DNA of 64,000 nucleotides from JADMJV01 sp964649085 (GTDB lineage Bacteria; Vulcanimicrobiota; Xenobia; Xenobiales; JADMJV01): contig CAZYPN010000017.1 in assembly GCA_964649085.1 (NCBI GenBank), positions 1-64,000 of the forward strand, read 5' to 3'. Position 1 is the first letter of the stretch. Every line of letters starts with the position of its first letter. Shown piece after piece: positions 43,921 through 52,881 of the stretch. The notes under the pieces were generated by a model that was not told the origin of the DNA, ran no database searches, and saw nothing but the letters and a program-made list of their open reading frames with translations. Both the position numbers and the translations under genes were made by a program.

Positions 43921-44466
43921 ATGCATATCCAACGGCCATCGACTTCCCCTTCCCCCGCTCAAATCGCCCCGCGACTGGCGCCACCCCTCCCCAGCCTCGA
44001 ATCCACCGAAGTCTGCAGCGATCAACTCGTGCTGAGCGAAGAAGCTTTCGAGGAAAAACTGAGCATCCAACAACGCTCGCTGCGACCGGGCCTGGAAGAC
44101 TACCGACCCCGAACCTCGGGCCAAAACGAAGAGTGGGTCAATCCTTCGGCCGAACTCCAGCAGGTCTGCGCCAGCCTTCTGCTCTCCCTGGGGCAGTCTC
44201 CGCCGGCCGACCTGGACACCCGCACCGGGCTGTCAGCTTATTCGGCCAATCCTCGAGCTGAAGTTCTCAAAATTGCCGGCGAAGGTCCGCTCGCGACCCA
44301 GGATTGCCAGCCGCTCCTCAGCCAACTCCAAAACAAGGAGCAACAGGCTCGAATGGACTATGGCGGACACCTTCCAGCCAAAGTCGAGGCCCTGCTTCGT
44401 CAGGTTCAGCGCGCCCTTCCGTCCCCCTCGGGGGCAGACCCGGGTCGCGACACTCGGAGGACCTGA
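43921..44466 (+). CDS. Unknown soluble protein with Pro/Ser-rich N-terminus
   Basis: 181 residues from ATG 43921 (GGAGG 5 bases upstream). Residues 1-30 are Pro/Ser-rich (HIQRPSTSPSPAQIAPRL); the remainder is mostly helical with Gln, Leu and Glu (SAELQQVCASLLLSLGQSP, DYGGHLPAKVEALLRQVQRA). No known domain or signal peptide. An AT-rich tract before it probably contains its promoter. Its 3' end overlaps the convergent giant repeat gene by 61 bases. The N-terminus resembles type III secretion leaders, which is only a composition-based guess. Confidence 0.65.
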   Translation: MHIQRPSTSPSPAQIAPRLAPPLPSLESTEVCSDQLVLSEEAFEEKLSIQQRSLRPGLEDYRPRTSGQNEEWVNPSAELQQVCASLLLSLGQSPPADLDTRTGLSAYSANPRAEVLKIAGEGPLATQDCQPLLSQLQNKEQQARMDYGGHLPAKVEALLRQVQRALPSPSGADPGRDTRRT

Positions 44467-47400
44467 CCGAAAGTCGGCATTTTGGGCACATACGTCAGTT
44501 CAGCCACCGTCGAGGCCTGGGCCAGGTCCGAAGTCGCCACCAGAGTGTCGGCCGTGGTTACCCAGTGCTGACCCTGACTCCGGTACTGGGTCAGAATGCG
44601 CAGCATCAAGTCCGGCTGCTCGGTGCTGCAAATGGGGCACTGAGTATCGGCCGCGCCCTGCATCTGATAACCACACTGAGAACAACTCTGGGGCCCCTCT
44701 TCGCCGGCCTGACCCACCTCGTCCGAAACCTGCTCGGTGTTGCGCGCCTGAAAGGCCCGCTCCATGCCTTTGTGCCGAGAAGCGCTGGAGCCTGACTCCT
44801 GAGGGCGATGCTCCGTCTGACGAGCTGCGCCCGACACCTGCTGAATTCCCGTGGCTTCCACGCTGCGACTCTCTTCGCCAAGCTGAGCCGCCTGGCGGGA
44901 AAGACCGGCGTGGGTCGGGCCTCCGTCCTGGCCAGACAGCGACTGCTGGACACTGTGAAGGCGGGCCTCGGCCTGAGCGGCGACCTGAGCCGCACGCTCG
45001 GCTTCCAGGGCCTGCTGGCGTTTTCGCTGCTGAGCCTGCGGCTCCGTGCGAGCCGCCGCTTCGGCCTCTTGTTGCTCCTGCTGTTGGGCATCTTGGCCGC
45101 CGCCGCCACCGCTAGACCCCCCGCTGGAATTGGCTGCCTTGAGCGAGCGACTCGCGCCCTCCGACCCCGCGACCGTCGTAACCGTAACGGGCCGCTCGGC
45201 AATGGACGAAGAAAGGCGCGTCAGGCTGGCTTCAGCCGCGACCGATTCGTAACTCTCGAAGCTCACAGAATCGCGATATAGAGCTTCCAATTCGGCGGGT
45301 CGGGCCAGGCGGGACGGGGCCTTCTGAGCGCTGCTCCAAACCGCCAGCTGTTGGGCGCGGGCCTCGGGCTCTTGGGAAAGCTGACGGTGGCGCTCAACCA
45401 CGGCCACGCGACCTTCAGGAGTTTCCCAGGCCTTGGCTTCCTGCTCCATCAGTGCCTTACTGACGGCCGGGCTCTGGGCTACCCCCTGGTAAAGGCGGGT
45501 GAGAGCTTCCCTGCCGGCCGGGCTGCCACTGGCGGTGGCCTCGACCTGGATGCGGCTGGGCCCACCCTGAGCCAGAGCCTCCAGACCCTGCTCGCTTTGA
45601 GCGGCCGAAGCCTGCACCTGAAGCGAGGCCACGCTGGCCACCTCATCGCCAGAAATCTGCTGCTGACGCTGCGCCAAAAGCTCGGCTCCCGCGGACTCGG
45701 TGGCGACAGCCGCCTCGAGGCGCAGTTGGGACACACTGGCGCGCACGTCACCGGCCACAGACTGGTCTCGTTCCGCCATCATTCGCAAGGCCACAGGGTC
45801 GGCTCCAGCGGCCACCTCCAACGCCAGTTGCGAGGCCGCCACCTTGGGAGCCTCGGCCAGATGCTGGTTACGCTCGCTCAAATACTGCAAACCCTGAGCG
45901 CTGTGACTGGCAGAGGTTTCGACCGCCAACTGCGCCAGGCCAGCTTCTCGATACTGCAAGAGACGAGTATTGCGTTCGTACAGCCCTTCGAGGCCCTGAG
46001 GTTGCTTGCTGGCGGCGGCCTCCACAGCCAAAGCCCCGGAGGCCGCCTGAGGTTCGCGAGCCTGAAGGGCGGCTCGTTGAATCCATCCCTCGACCTGGTT
46101 GACAACCTCCTCGCGCGAGGCGCGCACCCCGGGAAAACGTTCGGCGGCCTCGCGAAGCCTGCGCTCCGCCTCGGCCCGTTGAGTCTGCTCGAGCAGTTCG
46201 GCCAACCCTTTGCCGGCGCCCTCGAGCGAATCGCCTGGACGCCGGGCACGCACGGAATCTTCCAGGGCACGCCGAGCCGCTTCGGGGTCGAAGGCCGGCA
46301 GGCCGAGCAGCGGGGCCGAGCGGATCGCCTCGGGCAAGCCGGGCGACGACTTTCGCTGGGCTTCTTCCAGGGCACGCCGGGCCGCTTCCGGATCGAAGGC
46401 CGGCAGGCCGAGCAGCGGGGCCGAGCGGATCGTCTCGGGCAAGCCGGGCGACGACTTTCGCTGGGCTTCTTCCAGGGCGCGCCGAGCGTTATCAAGGTTG
46501 AAGCCGGGCGCGCTCATGTTGCCAAGAACGTCGGCCAGCAGGGGCTGAGGAGCTTTGAGAGCCGCCACCTCCAGCGAAATCTGACTGGCACTCCAGGACG
46601 GCTCCAGCCCCAGCAACTGATTACGCCTTGTCAGCGCTTGCAAACCATCCTCGGTTCGAGCAGCAGTCGACTCGAGGCGAAGCTGGCTCGCGGCCAGCGA
46701 CGGCTCGCTCATCAGCCACTGATTACGCTCCATCAGCGCCTGACGCCCCTCGCTCAAGCGTGCAGCACTGGACTCGAGCTTCATCCAGGAAGCCGCCAAC
46801 GCCGGCTCGCCGGCCACCTGTTGGGTGCGTTCACTCCAGGCCTGACGACCTTCGGCCGACTGCAAGGCGGCACTTTCCAGCTTGGTGTAAGTCACGCTGA
46901 GTCGCGGGTCTTGCTGCCAAAGCTGGTTGCGCTCACTCAGGGCCTGGCGTCCTTCGGCGCTGCGCAAACCGCTGGCCTCCATTTGAATCCAGGCGGCGCT
47001 GGCCTGAGCGTCTAGGCTGAGCCCTCCTTGCAGTTTATTCAGCGCCTGAAGACCCTCGGCATCGCGTGAGGCCGAAGTCTGCATCTGCAGATAGGAACCC
47101 GCCAGACGGGGCTCCTGAGCCAACCCCTGCAACAACCCACCAAGACTCTGGACACCCTCGGGCGCCGTCGCCGCCGTGGCTTGCATTTGCAAATAGCTGC
47201 GGCTGGTGAGGTTGTCGCGGGCCAGCCCCTGATACAGCTCGCCCAGGGCCTGCTGGCCGGAAGCAGTGCGGGTGGCACTGGCCTGAACCTGAACAAACGA
47301 ATGGCTCAAATTGACGTCTTTGGCAGACTGGCCGTAAAGCTCGGCCAGCGACTGCCTACCCTCACCACTGCGAGCGGCGCTGGCCTGAACCTGGGTGTAC

Positions 47401-49469
47401 GAACTGCTCACCTGCGGATCTTGGGACAGCTGACGGTTGCGCTCGACCATGGCCAGCCGCCCCTCGGGTGCTGAGGCTGCCCGGGCTTCGACGGCGACCA
47501 CCGACTGACTGGCGGCGGGGTCGCGCGACAGGTTGCTAAACAGGTTGTGCAGAGACTCGCGCCCGGCAAAGCTGCTACTCGCCTGACTCTGCACCTGCAG
47601 ATAGTTGGCGCTGGTGCGGGCATCTTGGGCCATTCCGACATTCAACTCGGTCAGAGCCTTCTGACCCGCAGCGGTGGTTGAACTGGACGATTGGACTTGC
47701 AGATAGGAGGTGCTCAAGCCGGGCTCTCTCGAGAGCTGGCTATAGAGATCGCCCAGGCTTTGACGTCCGTCCGGACTGCGCGCGGCGCTGGCCTGAACCG
47801 AAACATAGGCCGCGCTCGACGGGGGGTCTTGAGACAACTGGCGATTGCGTTCTCCCAACGACTGCCGCCCCTCAGGAACGGAGGCAGCCCGGGCTTCGAC
47901 GGCCACCATGGCCTGACTGGCGGGGCCGTCTTTGGAAAGATTGGAATAGAAAGCGCCCAGGGCGGCCCGACCTTCGTTGGTCGAAGTGGCTTGACTCTGA
48001 ATGGCCGCCAGCCCGGCGCTGGCCTGGCTGCTCTGACCCAGTTGCTGGTTGACAACCGTCAAAGCGGTCCGGCCCTCGGGCAGGCTACTTGCCCTGGCTG
48101 CCAGCTGAGTAACGGCGGTACTGGCCTGCGGGTCCTGTGCCACGCAGCGATGCAAGCGGCTCAAAGCCTGCAGGCCCTCCGGACTCTGCACCCCGGCCGC
48201 ACTGGCTTCGGTCCAGGCCGAGCTACCCCGACCGTCAGCGGCCAGCTGTCGGGCCCGAGTGGTCACCGCCTGCAAACCGTCGGAGCTGGAGGCGGCCTGA
48301 GCTTCGAGCCTCAACCCGGCCACGGCCAACTCGGGATGTGCGGCAAAGGATTGCAACAGCGAGCCTGTGGCGGTGGTCCCTCGAGGAGTTTGCAAGGCTT
48401 GCGACTGCAACTGGAGCGCCAGGGTCGCGTCGCTGGCATTGCAGCCCGAACCCTGATAAAGCTGCTGCAGCGCCTGTCGGCCCTCGCTTTGCTGGGCAGC
48501 GCTGGCCTGGTAGGCCATCGCCGAGGCGCACTCTGGAGGAGAGTGGAGCAGGGCCTGCTGATGACTACGCACGGCGGCTTCCCCGGCCACGTCGCCCAGA
48601 GCGCCGGCCACAATCGTGGTGGGCAGAGCCTGGCCCGAAGGCGAGCCAACCTCGAGTCGTCGTTGACACTGGGAACGCTCGGTTGAAAGCCGAGAGCCCA
48701 GAGTCTCGGCCATCTGCCGACCGGTTTCGCTGCGAGACAGGCGTGGCCCCAGCGCATCGAACAGATCGCCAATCAGGCCCGCAGGGGCCTGTCTGCACCA
48801 ATCGCTCACCGCTTCCCGCGCCGACCTCGACCCCGCCTGCGGGGGAGCCTCGGGTCGCTGCAGGTGCGAGCGTAAACGATCCAGCTGCCGAGCCCCCTCG
48901 GGACTCTGACCGAGTTGCCCAGCGCAATCGGCCAGTGCCCTACGGATGCTCGGTTCCCCCTGGGTGTCACTCTTGAGCTGCTGCAGCCAGGCCTTGCCAT
49001 CGGGGGTCTGAGCCACCTCACAGACCAAGCGGGCCAGGTCGGGGGCGGCCGCCGGACGCCGGGCCAACTGCTCCAGACCGGCCGTGAAGCGCGGACAGCC
49101 CTGAGGCTGTCCTTCCGATCTGGCCGCAGTCGAGGCTGCCAGCTTCAGCGCCTGCGAGGGCGAAAGCACTTCTGGTTGCGACTCCGAGACCGGAGGTCGA
49201 CCCAAGTTGCGCAGTCGCGACACCAGGTCGCGCCCTTTGTCGAGGTAGCGCTGCAAGGGCGGTTGCTGACCGGAAACCTCACCATCGCGCGAGGGCAGAA
49301 GTAGACTGCGATAGTGGTCCTCGAGTAAGAGCGCCGTGGGCCGCGGGGAACAAGCCGCCTCACCGAAAGATGCCCGCGACGCGGTACCTTCGGTGGCACC
49401 CCGCAATCGCGTCGCTTCGGAAGCACGCTGCCCGGAAAAACCCAGGTCGAGTCGAAAGAAGCTAGCCAC
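44406..49469 (-). CDS. Giant protein of tandem 34-residue helical repeats with C-terminal zinc ribbon
   Basis: 1687 residues from GTG 49469 (AAAGG 6 bases upstream; a TTG at 49547 lacks one). The layout is as follows. A 320-residue N-terminal region comes first. Then there are 19 uninterrupted repeats of exactly 34 residues (about 327-970) with consensus EGRQAL..RN..L..DP..S, then .YLQ..ASAARS. A linker holds near-identical 35-residue units. About seven more repeats follow, then a Gln/Glu-rich helix, and a zinc ribbon CSQCGYQ..CPIC close to a final 60-residue domain. The pattern predicts two helices per repeat, hence an extended alpha-solenoid, but it is not TPR, PPR or Sel1. There is no signal peptide. 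The role is unknown; a scaffold, ruler or adhesin-like partner is possible. Confidence 0.85.
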   Translation of the reverse strand: MASFFRLDLGFSGQRASEATRLRGATEGTASRASFGEAACSPRPTALLLEDHYRSLLLPSRDGEVSGQQPPLQRYLDKGRDLVSRLRNLGRPPVSESQPEVLSPSQALKLAASTAARSEGQPQGCPRFTAGLEQLARRPAAAPDLARLVCEVAQTPDGKAWLQQLKSDTQGEPSIRRALADCAGQLGQSPEGARQLDRLRSHLQRPEAPPQAGSRSAREAVSDWCRQAPAGLIGDLFDALGPRLSRSETGRQMAETLGSRLSTERSQCQRRLEVGSPSGQALPTTIVAGALGDVAGEAAVRSHQQALLHSPPECASAMAYQASAAQQSEGRQALQQLYQGSGCNASDATLALQLQSQALQTPRGTTATGSLLQSFAAHPELAVAGLRLEAQAASSSDGLQAVTTRARQLAADGRGSSAWTEASAAGVQSPEGLQALSRLHRCVAQDPQASTAVTQLAARASSLPEGRTALTVVNQQLGQSSQASAGLAAIQSQATSTNEGRAALGAFYSNLSKDGPASQAMVAVEARAASVPEGRQSLGERNRQLSQDPPSSAAYVSVQASAARSPDGRQSLGDLYSQLSREPGLSTSYLQVQSSSSTTAAGQKALTELNVGMAQDARTSANYLQVQSQASSSFAGRESLHNLFSNLSRDPAASQSVVAVEARAASAPEGRLAMVERNRQLSQDPQVSSSYTQVQASAARSGEGRQSLAELYGQSAKDVNLSHSFVQVQASATRTASGQQALGELYQGLARDNLTSRSYLQMQATAATAPEGVQSLGGLLQGLAQEPRLAGSYLQMQTSASRDAEGLQALNKLQGGLSLDAQASAAWIQMEASGLRSAEGRQALSERNQLWQQDPRLSVTYTKLESAALQSAEGRQAWSERTQQVAGEPALAASWMKLESSAARLSEGRQALMERNQWLMSEPSLAASQLRLESTAARTEDGLQALTRRNQLLGLEPSWSASQISLEVAALKAPQPLLADVLGNMSAPGFNLDNARRALEEAQRKSSPGLPETIRSAPLLGLPAFDPEAARRALEEAQRKSSPGLPEAIRSAPLLGLPAFDPEAARRALEDSVRARRPGDSLEGAGKGLAELLEQTQRAEAERRLREAAERFPGVRASREEVVNQVEGWIQRAALQAREPQAASGALAVEAAASKQPQGLEGLYERNTRLLQYREAGLAQLAVETSASHSAQGLQYLSERNQHLAEAPKVAASQLALEVAAGADPVALRMMAERDQSVAGDVRASVSQLRLEAAVATESAGAELLAQRQQQISGDEVASVASLQVQASAAQSEQGLEALAQGGPSRIQVEATASGSPAGREALTRLYQGVAQSPAVSKALMEQEAKAWETPEGRVAVVERHRQLSQEPEARAQQLAVWSSAQKAPSRLARPAELEALYRDSVSFESYESVAAEASLTRLSSSIAERPVTVTTVAGSEGASRSLKAANSSGGSSGGGGGQDAQQQEQQEAEAAARTEPQAQQRKRQQALEAERAAQVAAQAEARLHSVQQSLSGQDGGPTHAGLSRQAAQLGEESRSVEATGIQQVSGAARQTEHRPQESGSSASRHKGMERAFQARNTEQVSDEVGQAGEEGPQSCSQCGYQMQGAADTQCPICSTEQPDLMLRILTQYRSQGQHWVTTADTLVATSDLAQASTVAELTYVPKMPTFGQVLRVSRPGSAPEGDGRAR
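46261..46470. repeat. Tandem 105-bp duplication inside the giant repeat gene
   Basis: Two adjacent 105-base copies (46261-46365 and 46366-46470) differ at only about four positions; a diverged third unit starts at 46471. They encode 35-residue units with FDPEAARRALEEAQRKSSPG. Near-identity implies recent duplication or gene conversion, unlike the diverged 34-residue repeats around them. Confidence 0.85.
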
Positions 49470-49647
49470 CCCACACCTTTCTGCCAGGTCCTGTTGGAGG
49501 AAGTTGGCGCCTCTCAGGGATATCCCTCCGACTGCAAGCCAAGTCAAGCCGCAGCAGACACAAAGATTTAACCAGCCTGTTACCTGGCGTTAACGTTTTC
49601 GGCCCGAGTCTGAGCATTGCACCACCGCCACTCGCTATCATAAGGCC

Positions 49648-49752
49648 ATGACCAACACGGAACCTCTGACTCAAGCCTCCGACACCACCGAGGAACTGCG
49701 TCTCTACGTGGAGCAGGCCCGGGGTCTGCTCCGTCGCCTCCAAGGCAAGTAA
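49648..49752 (+). CDS. Possible 34-residue peptide
   Basis: ATG 49648 opens a frame encoding TNTEPLTQASDTTEELRLYV, then EQARGLLRRLQGK, ending TAA at 49750. It is amphipathic and helical at the end. Only a TAAGG touching the start could serve as ribosome site, and the frame could be chance. It lies between the divergent giant repeat gene and the convergent small-paralogue gene. Confidence 0.3.
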   Translation: MTNTEPLTQASDTTEELRLYVEQARGLLRRLQGK

Positions 49753-49757
49753 AGGCT

Positions 49758-50111
49758 TCACGAACCCAGGCTCTGCTCTTGTTCGGCAATGAGCAGTTCC
49801 GTTTCATTTAACTTTTCAGTGGCTTCCTCGGCCAGTCGCAACGACTCCTCGGCCGCACCCTCGTCGCCCAGGTCAAAAGCCTCGAGCATTCTCTCCACCG
49901 CCTGATAGTACAGGAACATGGCCTCGAGCAATCCTTCTCGAATGCTCTCGCCGCCGCGCGGGGCCGGACCCTCGTAGGCCTGATACACCTGGCCCAATTC
50001 CTCACGCAACGCAGCCAGGGTCTCGCCCCAAGCCGAAGCTTCGCAGGCCACACCTGGCAAAGCGTCGGCTGCTTCCTGAAGAATCTCTAGGATCGATCCC
50101 TGCATCGCCAC
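49758..50111 (-). CDS. Small helical protein, paralogue family member A
   Basis: About 117 residues from GTG 50111 (AGGA 7 bases upstream; ATG 50105 also possible). The core GGESIREGLLEAMFLYYQAV..EAFDLGDEGAAEESLRLAEE aligns with the genes at 52513 and 53486: an ESIRE-type helix, a Leu/Tyr helix, an acidic turn, then an AEEA helix. It has no membrane segment and no recognised family. The acidic, all-helical shape recalls secretion chaperones or small adaptor proteins, but that is a guess. It is divergent from the LysM-like gene. Confidence 0.7.
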   Translation of the reverse strand: MAMQGSILEILQEAADALPGVACEASAWGETLAALREELGQVYQAYEGPAPRGGESIREGLLEAMFLYYQAVERMLEAFDLGDEGAAEESLRLAEEATEKLNETELLIAEQEQSLGS

Positions 50112-50232
50112 AGCCAAATCCTAACACCATATGATGACACTATTGAGCCATATTTGTTAATTCTTTGTGAGCCCATTCCAAAGCCCAGGATTCTAGGATA
50201 CAATTCATTCACAACAACCGCCTGGAGGAAAC

Positions 50233-50985
50233 ATGGCACACACATCTGGAATCGGCCCCTCATCCAACTCTCCCCAGGTCCACACTCCTGGGCCGGCACG
50301 CGAAATCGGCAAAAGCCAAGAAGCTCGCAAGAGCGAGCGGGTCATCGCTCCCGCCCACGAGGCCGGAGCCTCGCGCTATCTGGGTGAAACACGCGCCGAC
50401 ATCGACTCACTCAAGAACTTGAAACTGCCCAATTTGGAACCCGGCCAGGAAACCTCTGTGGTGCACGTGGGCGACTATCGAGAAGACCGTTCCAGCGGCA
50501 CCCTTGAGGGCATCCTGCGCCAGATGGGCTACACCACCGAGGAAATCTATGCCAAAGACGAATCGGGCAAGACTCTGCTGGAGCGAGTCGCCGAGTCCAA
50601 CGGATTGGAAGACGCCAACAAGATTCAACCGGGTCAAGCCCTGGAAATTCCTATCGACCCCCAGACCCGCGCTTTCCTGGACAACCCCAGCGAGCAAGAA
50701 GAAGCCTTTACCCAAGGCGTCCTCGAGCCGCTGATCGAAAAGGCTGGCGAGAGCGGAGGAGTGGCTCGCGAACGCCTGCAGGGGCTGCATCGAATCATCG
50801 GCAAGCGACTGGAAAAACTCGAAGCCAGGTTCCGCGAACGAAGCCCCCAGGCCATCCACATCGCCCCCGAAATGCAGCGGGAGTACTTCGGATTGGACAA
50901 GTTTCCGCTGCAGCGCGTTCAGGCAAAAATCGAAGAGGCCCTGGGCAGCCTATCGCTCAAGCCCTCCGAGCCCCGCGCCCTGTAA
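50233..50985 (+). CDS. Protein with disordered N-terminus and LysM-like segment
   Basis: 250 residues from ATG 50233 with a strong GGAGGAAAC site. Residues 1-65 are Ser/Pro/His-rich and flexible (AHTSGIGPSSNSPQVHTPGP). Residues about 75-140 contain GTLEGILRQMGYTTEEIYA..LLERVAESNGLEDANKIQPG and QALEIPI, a LysM-like pattern normally linked to peptidoglycan or chitin binding. The rest is helical. There is no signal peptide, so export would need another route; the leader composition suggests type III. The 3' end overlaps the MerR-type gene by 36 bases (convergent). Confidence 0.65.
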   Translation: MAHTSGIGPSSNSPQVHTPGPAREIGKSQEARKSERVIAPAHEAGASRYLGETRADIDSLKNLKLPNLEPGQETSVVHVGDYREDRSSGTLEGILRQMGYTTEEIYAKDESGKTLLERVAESNGLEDANKIQPGQALEIPIDPQTRAFLDNPSEQEEAFTQGVLEPLIEKAGESGGVARERLQGLHRIIGKRLEKLEARFRERSPQAIHIAPEMQREYFGLDKFPLQRVQAKIEEALGSLSLKPSEPRAL

Positions 50986-51864
50986 CTCGAGAAGCTCGCG
51001 CTCGATCCTTCGACAACGATGAAGTTTTTGCAGAGCCAGACCCAGCTGTTGCAGAGCCGTCCTCGAACGCAGGCTGAGGACGAGCACTTGCAATGCCTCC
51101 AACGCTTGAGCTACGGCAGCTGCCGCCAAGGCCGCGGTCGCCCCCGGGCTGCCAGCCAAAGGCGCCTGAAACTCAAGCAGACCCTCCAGCAACGAAGCCA
51201 GGAAGGCTCGGGCCTCTGCAGCTTCAATGCGCCCCAGTTGAACGTCGGCGAGCACCTCGCGCACTCGATGGTCCACTTGCAGAAAGGGCGACTGAAGTTG
51301 CTGCAACAGAGGTTCCCAACGCCGGCGGAAACGAGCCACTGCCCGTTGCAACTCGCGTGCGTTGCTGTGCAAGACGAATTCGGCCAGGTGACGTTCGGCC
51401 TCTTCAGCCCCCAGCAGAGCTTCCAGACAGGTGCGATGGTAGCTTCGCCAGGCCTGGGTCCAGCTGGCGTCATCGCTGGGCAGCTGCCGCTCCAACTGTT
51501 GCACAGCTTCCGGGTGAGTGCCATCGCTGCACTGTTTGAGGTAACGCAAAGCCAGCTCGCGGCGGGGCTCCTCGACCGGTTCGTCGAGATTCACAGGACG
51601 CACTTCGCCCTCGATGAACTTGCGAATTTGATCGAGCTTATATCCCTGCTGCTTCAGTTGACATATCCGCCGCAAACGCTTGACCACTGTGGCTGGCCAA
51701 TAGCCCGCTCGACCATCGGCGCCCAGCTCGGGACGCTTCACCCCCTTGGGAATCAGGCCTCGATGGATGTAGTAATGGAGCTTGCGCTCGTTGATGTCCA
51801 ACCCGAGTTTGTGGCACGACTCGAGCAGCCGAGGCAAACTGAGAAATTCTGCGTCATTCCTCAA
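50950..51864 (-). CDS. MerR-type DNA-binding regulator with large helical C-terminal domain
   Basis: 304 residues. An N-terminal winged-helix of the MerR type spans about 20-85: KLHYYIHRGLIPKGVKRPEL, GYWPATVVKRLRRICQLKQQ, then GYKLDQIRKFIEGE. The two recognition helices and wing are clear. The remaining 220 residues are Leu/Ala/Arg helices without a known ligand-binding fold (RELQRAVARFRRRWEPLLQQ). The start is TTG 51864, inside the end of the upstream small gene; the ribosome site is weak. As the only regulator here it may control the surrounding small-protein genes. Confidence 0.8.
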   Translation of the reverse strand: MRNDAEFLSLPRLLESCHKLGLDINERKLHYYIHRGLIPKGVKRPELGADGRAGYWPATVVKRLRRICQLKQQGYKLDQIRKFIEGEVRPVNLDEPVEEPRRELALRYLKQCSDGTHPEAVQQLERQLPSDDASWTQAWRSYHRTCLEALLGAEEAERHLAEFVLHSNARELQRAVARFRRRWEPLLQQLQSPFLQVDHRVREVLADVQLGRIEAAEARAFLASLLEGLLEFQAPLAGSPGATAALAAAAVAQALEALQVLVLSLRSRTALQQLGLALQKLHRCRRIERELLELQGAGLGGLER

Positions 51865-52072
51865 GGTCCGAGCGTCTCTTCAGCACACCGGTCAGGTCTT
51901 TGCTGTCCCGACCCAGCCCACGCAAATACTCTTGCACGGCGGCGTCTACCCGAGCCGGGGCAGCCACGCGGCGGCCGCTGCGAGCCGTGCGAGCCCGCGG
52001 CGCCAGGGCCAATGCCGCATCCAGCCGCTGGGCCAGCGAATCGAGCACCTCCAAAGTCGAAGAACGATCCAT
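51854..52072 (-). CDS. Small unknown protein upstream of the MerR-type gene
   Basis: 72 residues from ATG 52072. Basic and Ala/Arg-rich: DRSSTLEVLDSLAQRLDAAL, then RTARSGRRVAAPARVDAAVQ and a charged end. No Shine-Dalgarno is visible, so confidence is moderate. Its stop overlaps the MerR-type start by 11 bases, suggesting coupling. It is divergent from the DUF6941-like gene with 57 bases between starts. Confidence 0.45.
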   Translation of the reverse strand: MDRSSTLEVLDSLAQRLDAALALAPRARTARSGRRVAAPARVDAAVQEYLRGLGRDSKDLTGVLKRRSDLEE

Positions 52073-52129
52073 CAAGCCGCGTTCGTGGCGGCCAATACCC
52101 GTGCCTCCCCGGTGATGAAAGGAGCAACC

Positions 52130-52516
52130 TTGGAACCCCAGCTTCAATACAGCCTGCTCTGCCTTGGTTACGACGAGACCAAAGGGCCCCCAACCTTTCA
52201 GAACGTTTTGCATGAACTGATTCTCAGTCCGCTGCCCTACCAGTTCCCCGAAGGCTCCGGGCTGTTCCTCGCCCAGGGCTGGCACGGGCTGCAGTCAGCC
52301 AGCACCTGTCGAGTTCTGTTGGAGGGTCCCGAGGGCGAGCGGGTGGCCGACTGCGAGTGGGAACTGTCGCCCAACCCCAACAGTCACTTCACCCTCTCGC
52401 TCGTTTTTCTGGAAGCCCTGAACTTTGAGAGAGCGGGGCGCCATCGGATAACCTGCTGGCTCGGGGATCGCCAGGTTACCCAATATCCCCTGGAAGTGCT
52501 GGACGCTGAATCATGA
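52130..52516 (+). CDS. DUF6941-like protein
   Basis: 128 residues from TTG 52130, which has AAAGGAG 5 bases upstream; an ATG at 52115 is in frame but badly placed. The pattern YSLLCLGYDETKGPPTFQNV, then LPYQFPEGSGLF, CRVLLEGPEGERVADCEW, and RHRITCWLGDRQVTQYPLEV is a beta-sandwich arrangement like DUF6941 proteins of unknown function. Its stop overlaps the next start (ATGA), so three plus-strand genes (52130-53485) form one coupled unit. Confidence 0.65.
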   Translation: MEPQLQYSLLCLGYDETKGPPTFQNVLHELILSPLPYQFPEGSGLFLAQGWHGLQSASTCRVLLEGPEGERVADCEWELSPNPNSHFTLSLVFLEALNFERAGRHRITCWLGDRQVTQYPLEVLDAES

Positions 52517-52881
52517 GCTTCTTCCTGCAACTCCACGAGGCTTGTGAGTGGGTGCGCCAGGGCGGCGAAATGCAGCCTGAAGCACTCGAACAATTAGGAC
52601 GACACCTGGAGGATCGAGCTCGCCAGATGGCCGAGGGCATCGAGCACTGCCAGATTCCCCAGGGGCTCGAGGCTCTGCGCCAGATGCTGCAGCAGGCCTT
52701 AGAACGGGCGCGCGAGTCGCTACAGGCCCTGGATCTGGCCTGCCGAGAGGACGCCCCGGAACTGGCCGTATGGGCTGCCGAGCAGGCCTTGTTAGCTTCC
52801 GACCAGGTGCGGCGTTTACGCCAGGTGATCGAAGAATACAGCGGCATGCTGTGCGAGGAGTCGAGCTATGGAGATCGGTAA
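52513..52881 (+). CDS. Small helical protein, paralogue family member C
   Basis: 122 residues starting ATG 52513 inside the previous stop. It aligns with members A (49758) and B (53486) over the part LEALRQMLQQALERARESLQ..ELAVWAAEQALLASDQVRRL, the most divergent of the three. It is highly acidic and coiled-coil-like (EDRARQMAEGIEHCQIPQGL). The end overlaps the next gene by 14 bases. The function is unknown; two-helix adaptor or chaperone is a guess from shape. Confidence 0.65.
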   Translation: MSFFLQLHEACEWVRQGGEMQPEALEQLGRHLEDRARQMAEGIEHCQIPQGLEALRQMLQQALERARESLQALDLACREDAPELAVWAAEQALLASDQVRRLRQVIEEYSGMLCEESSYGDR

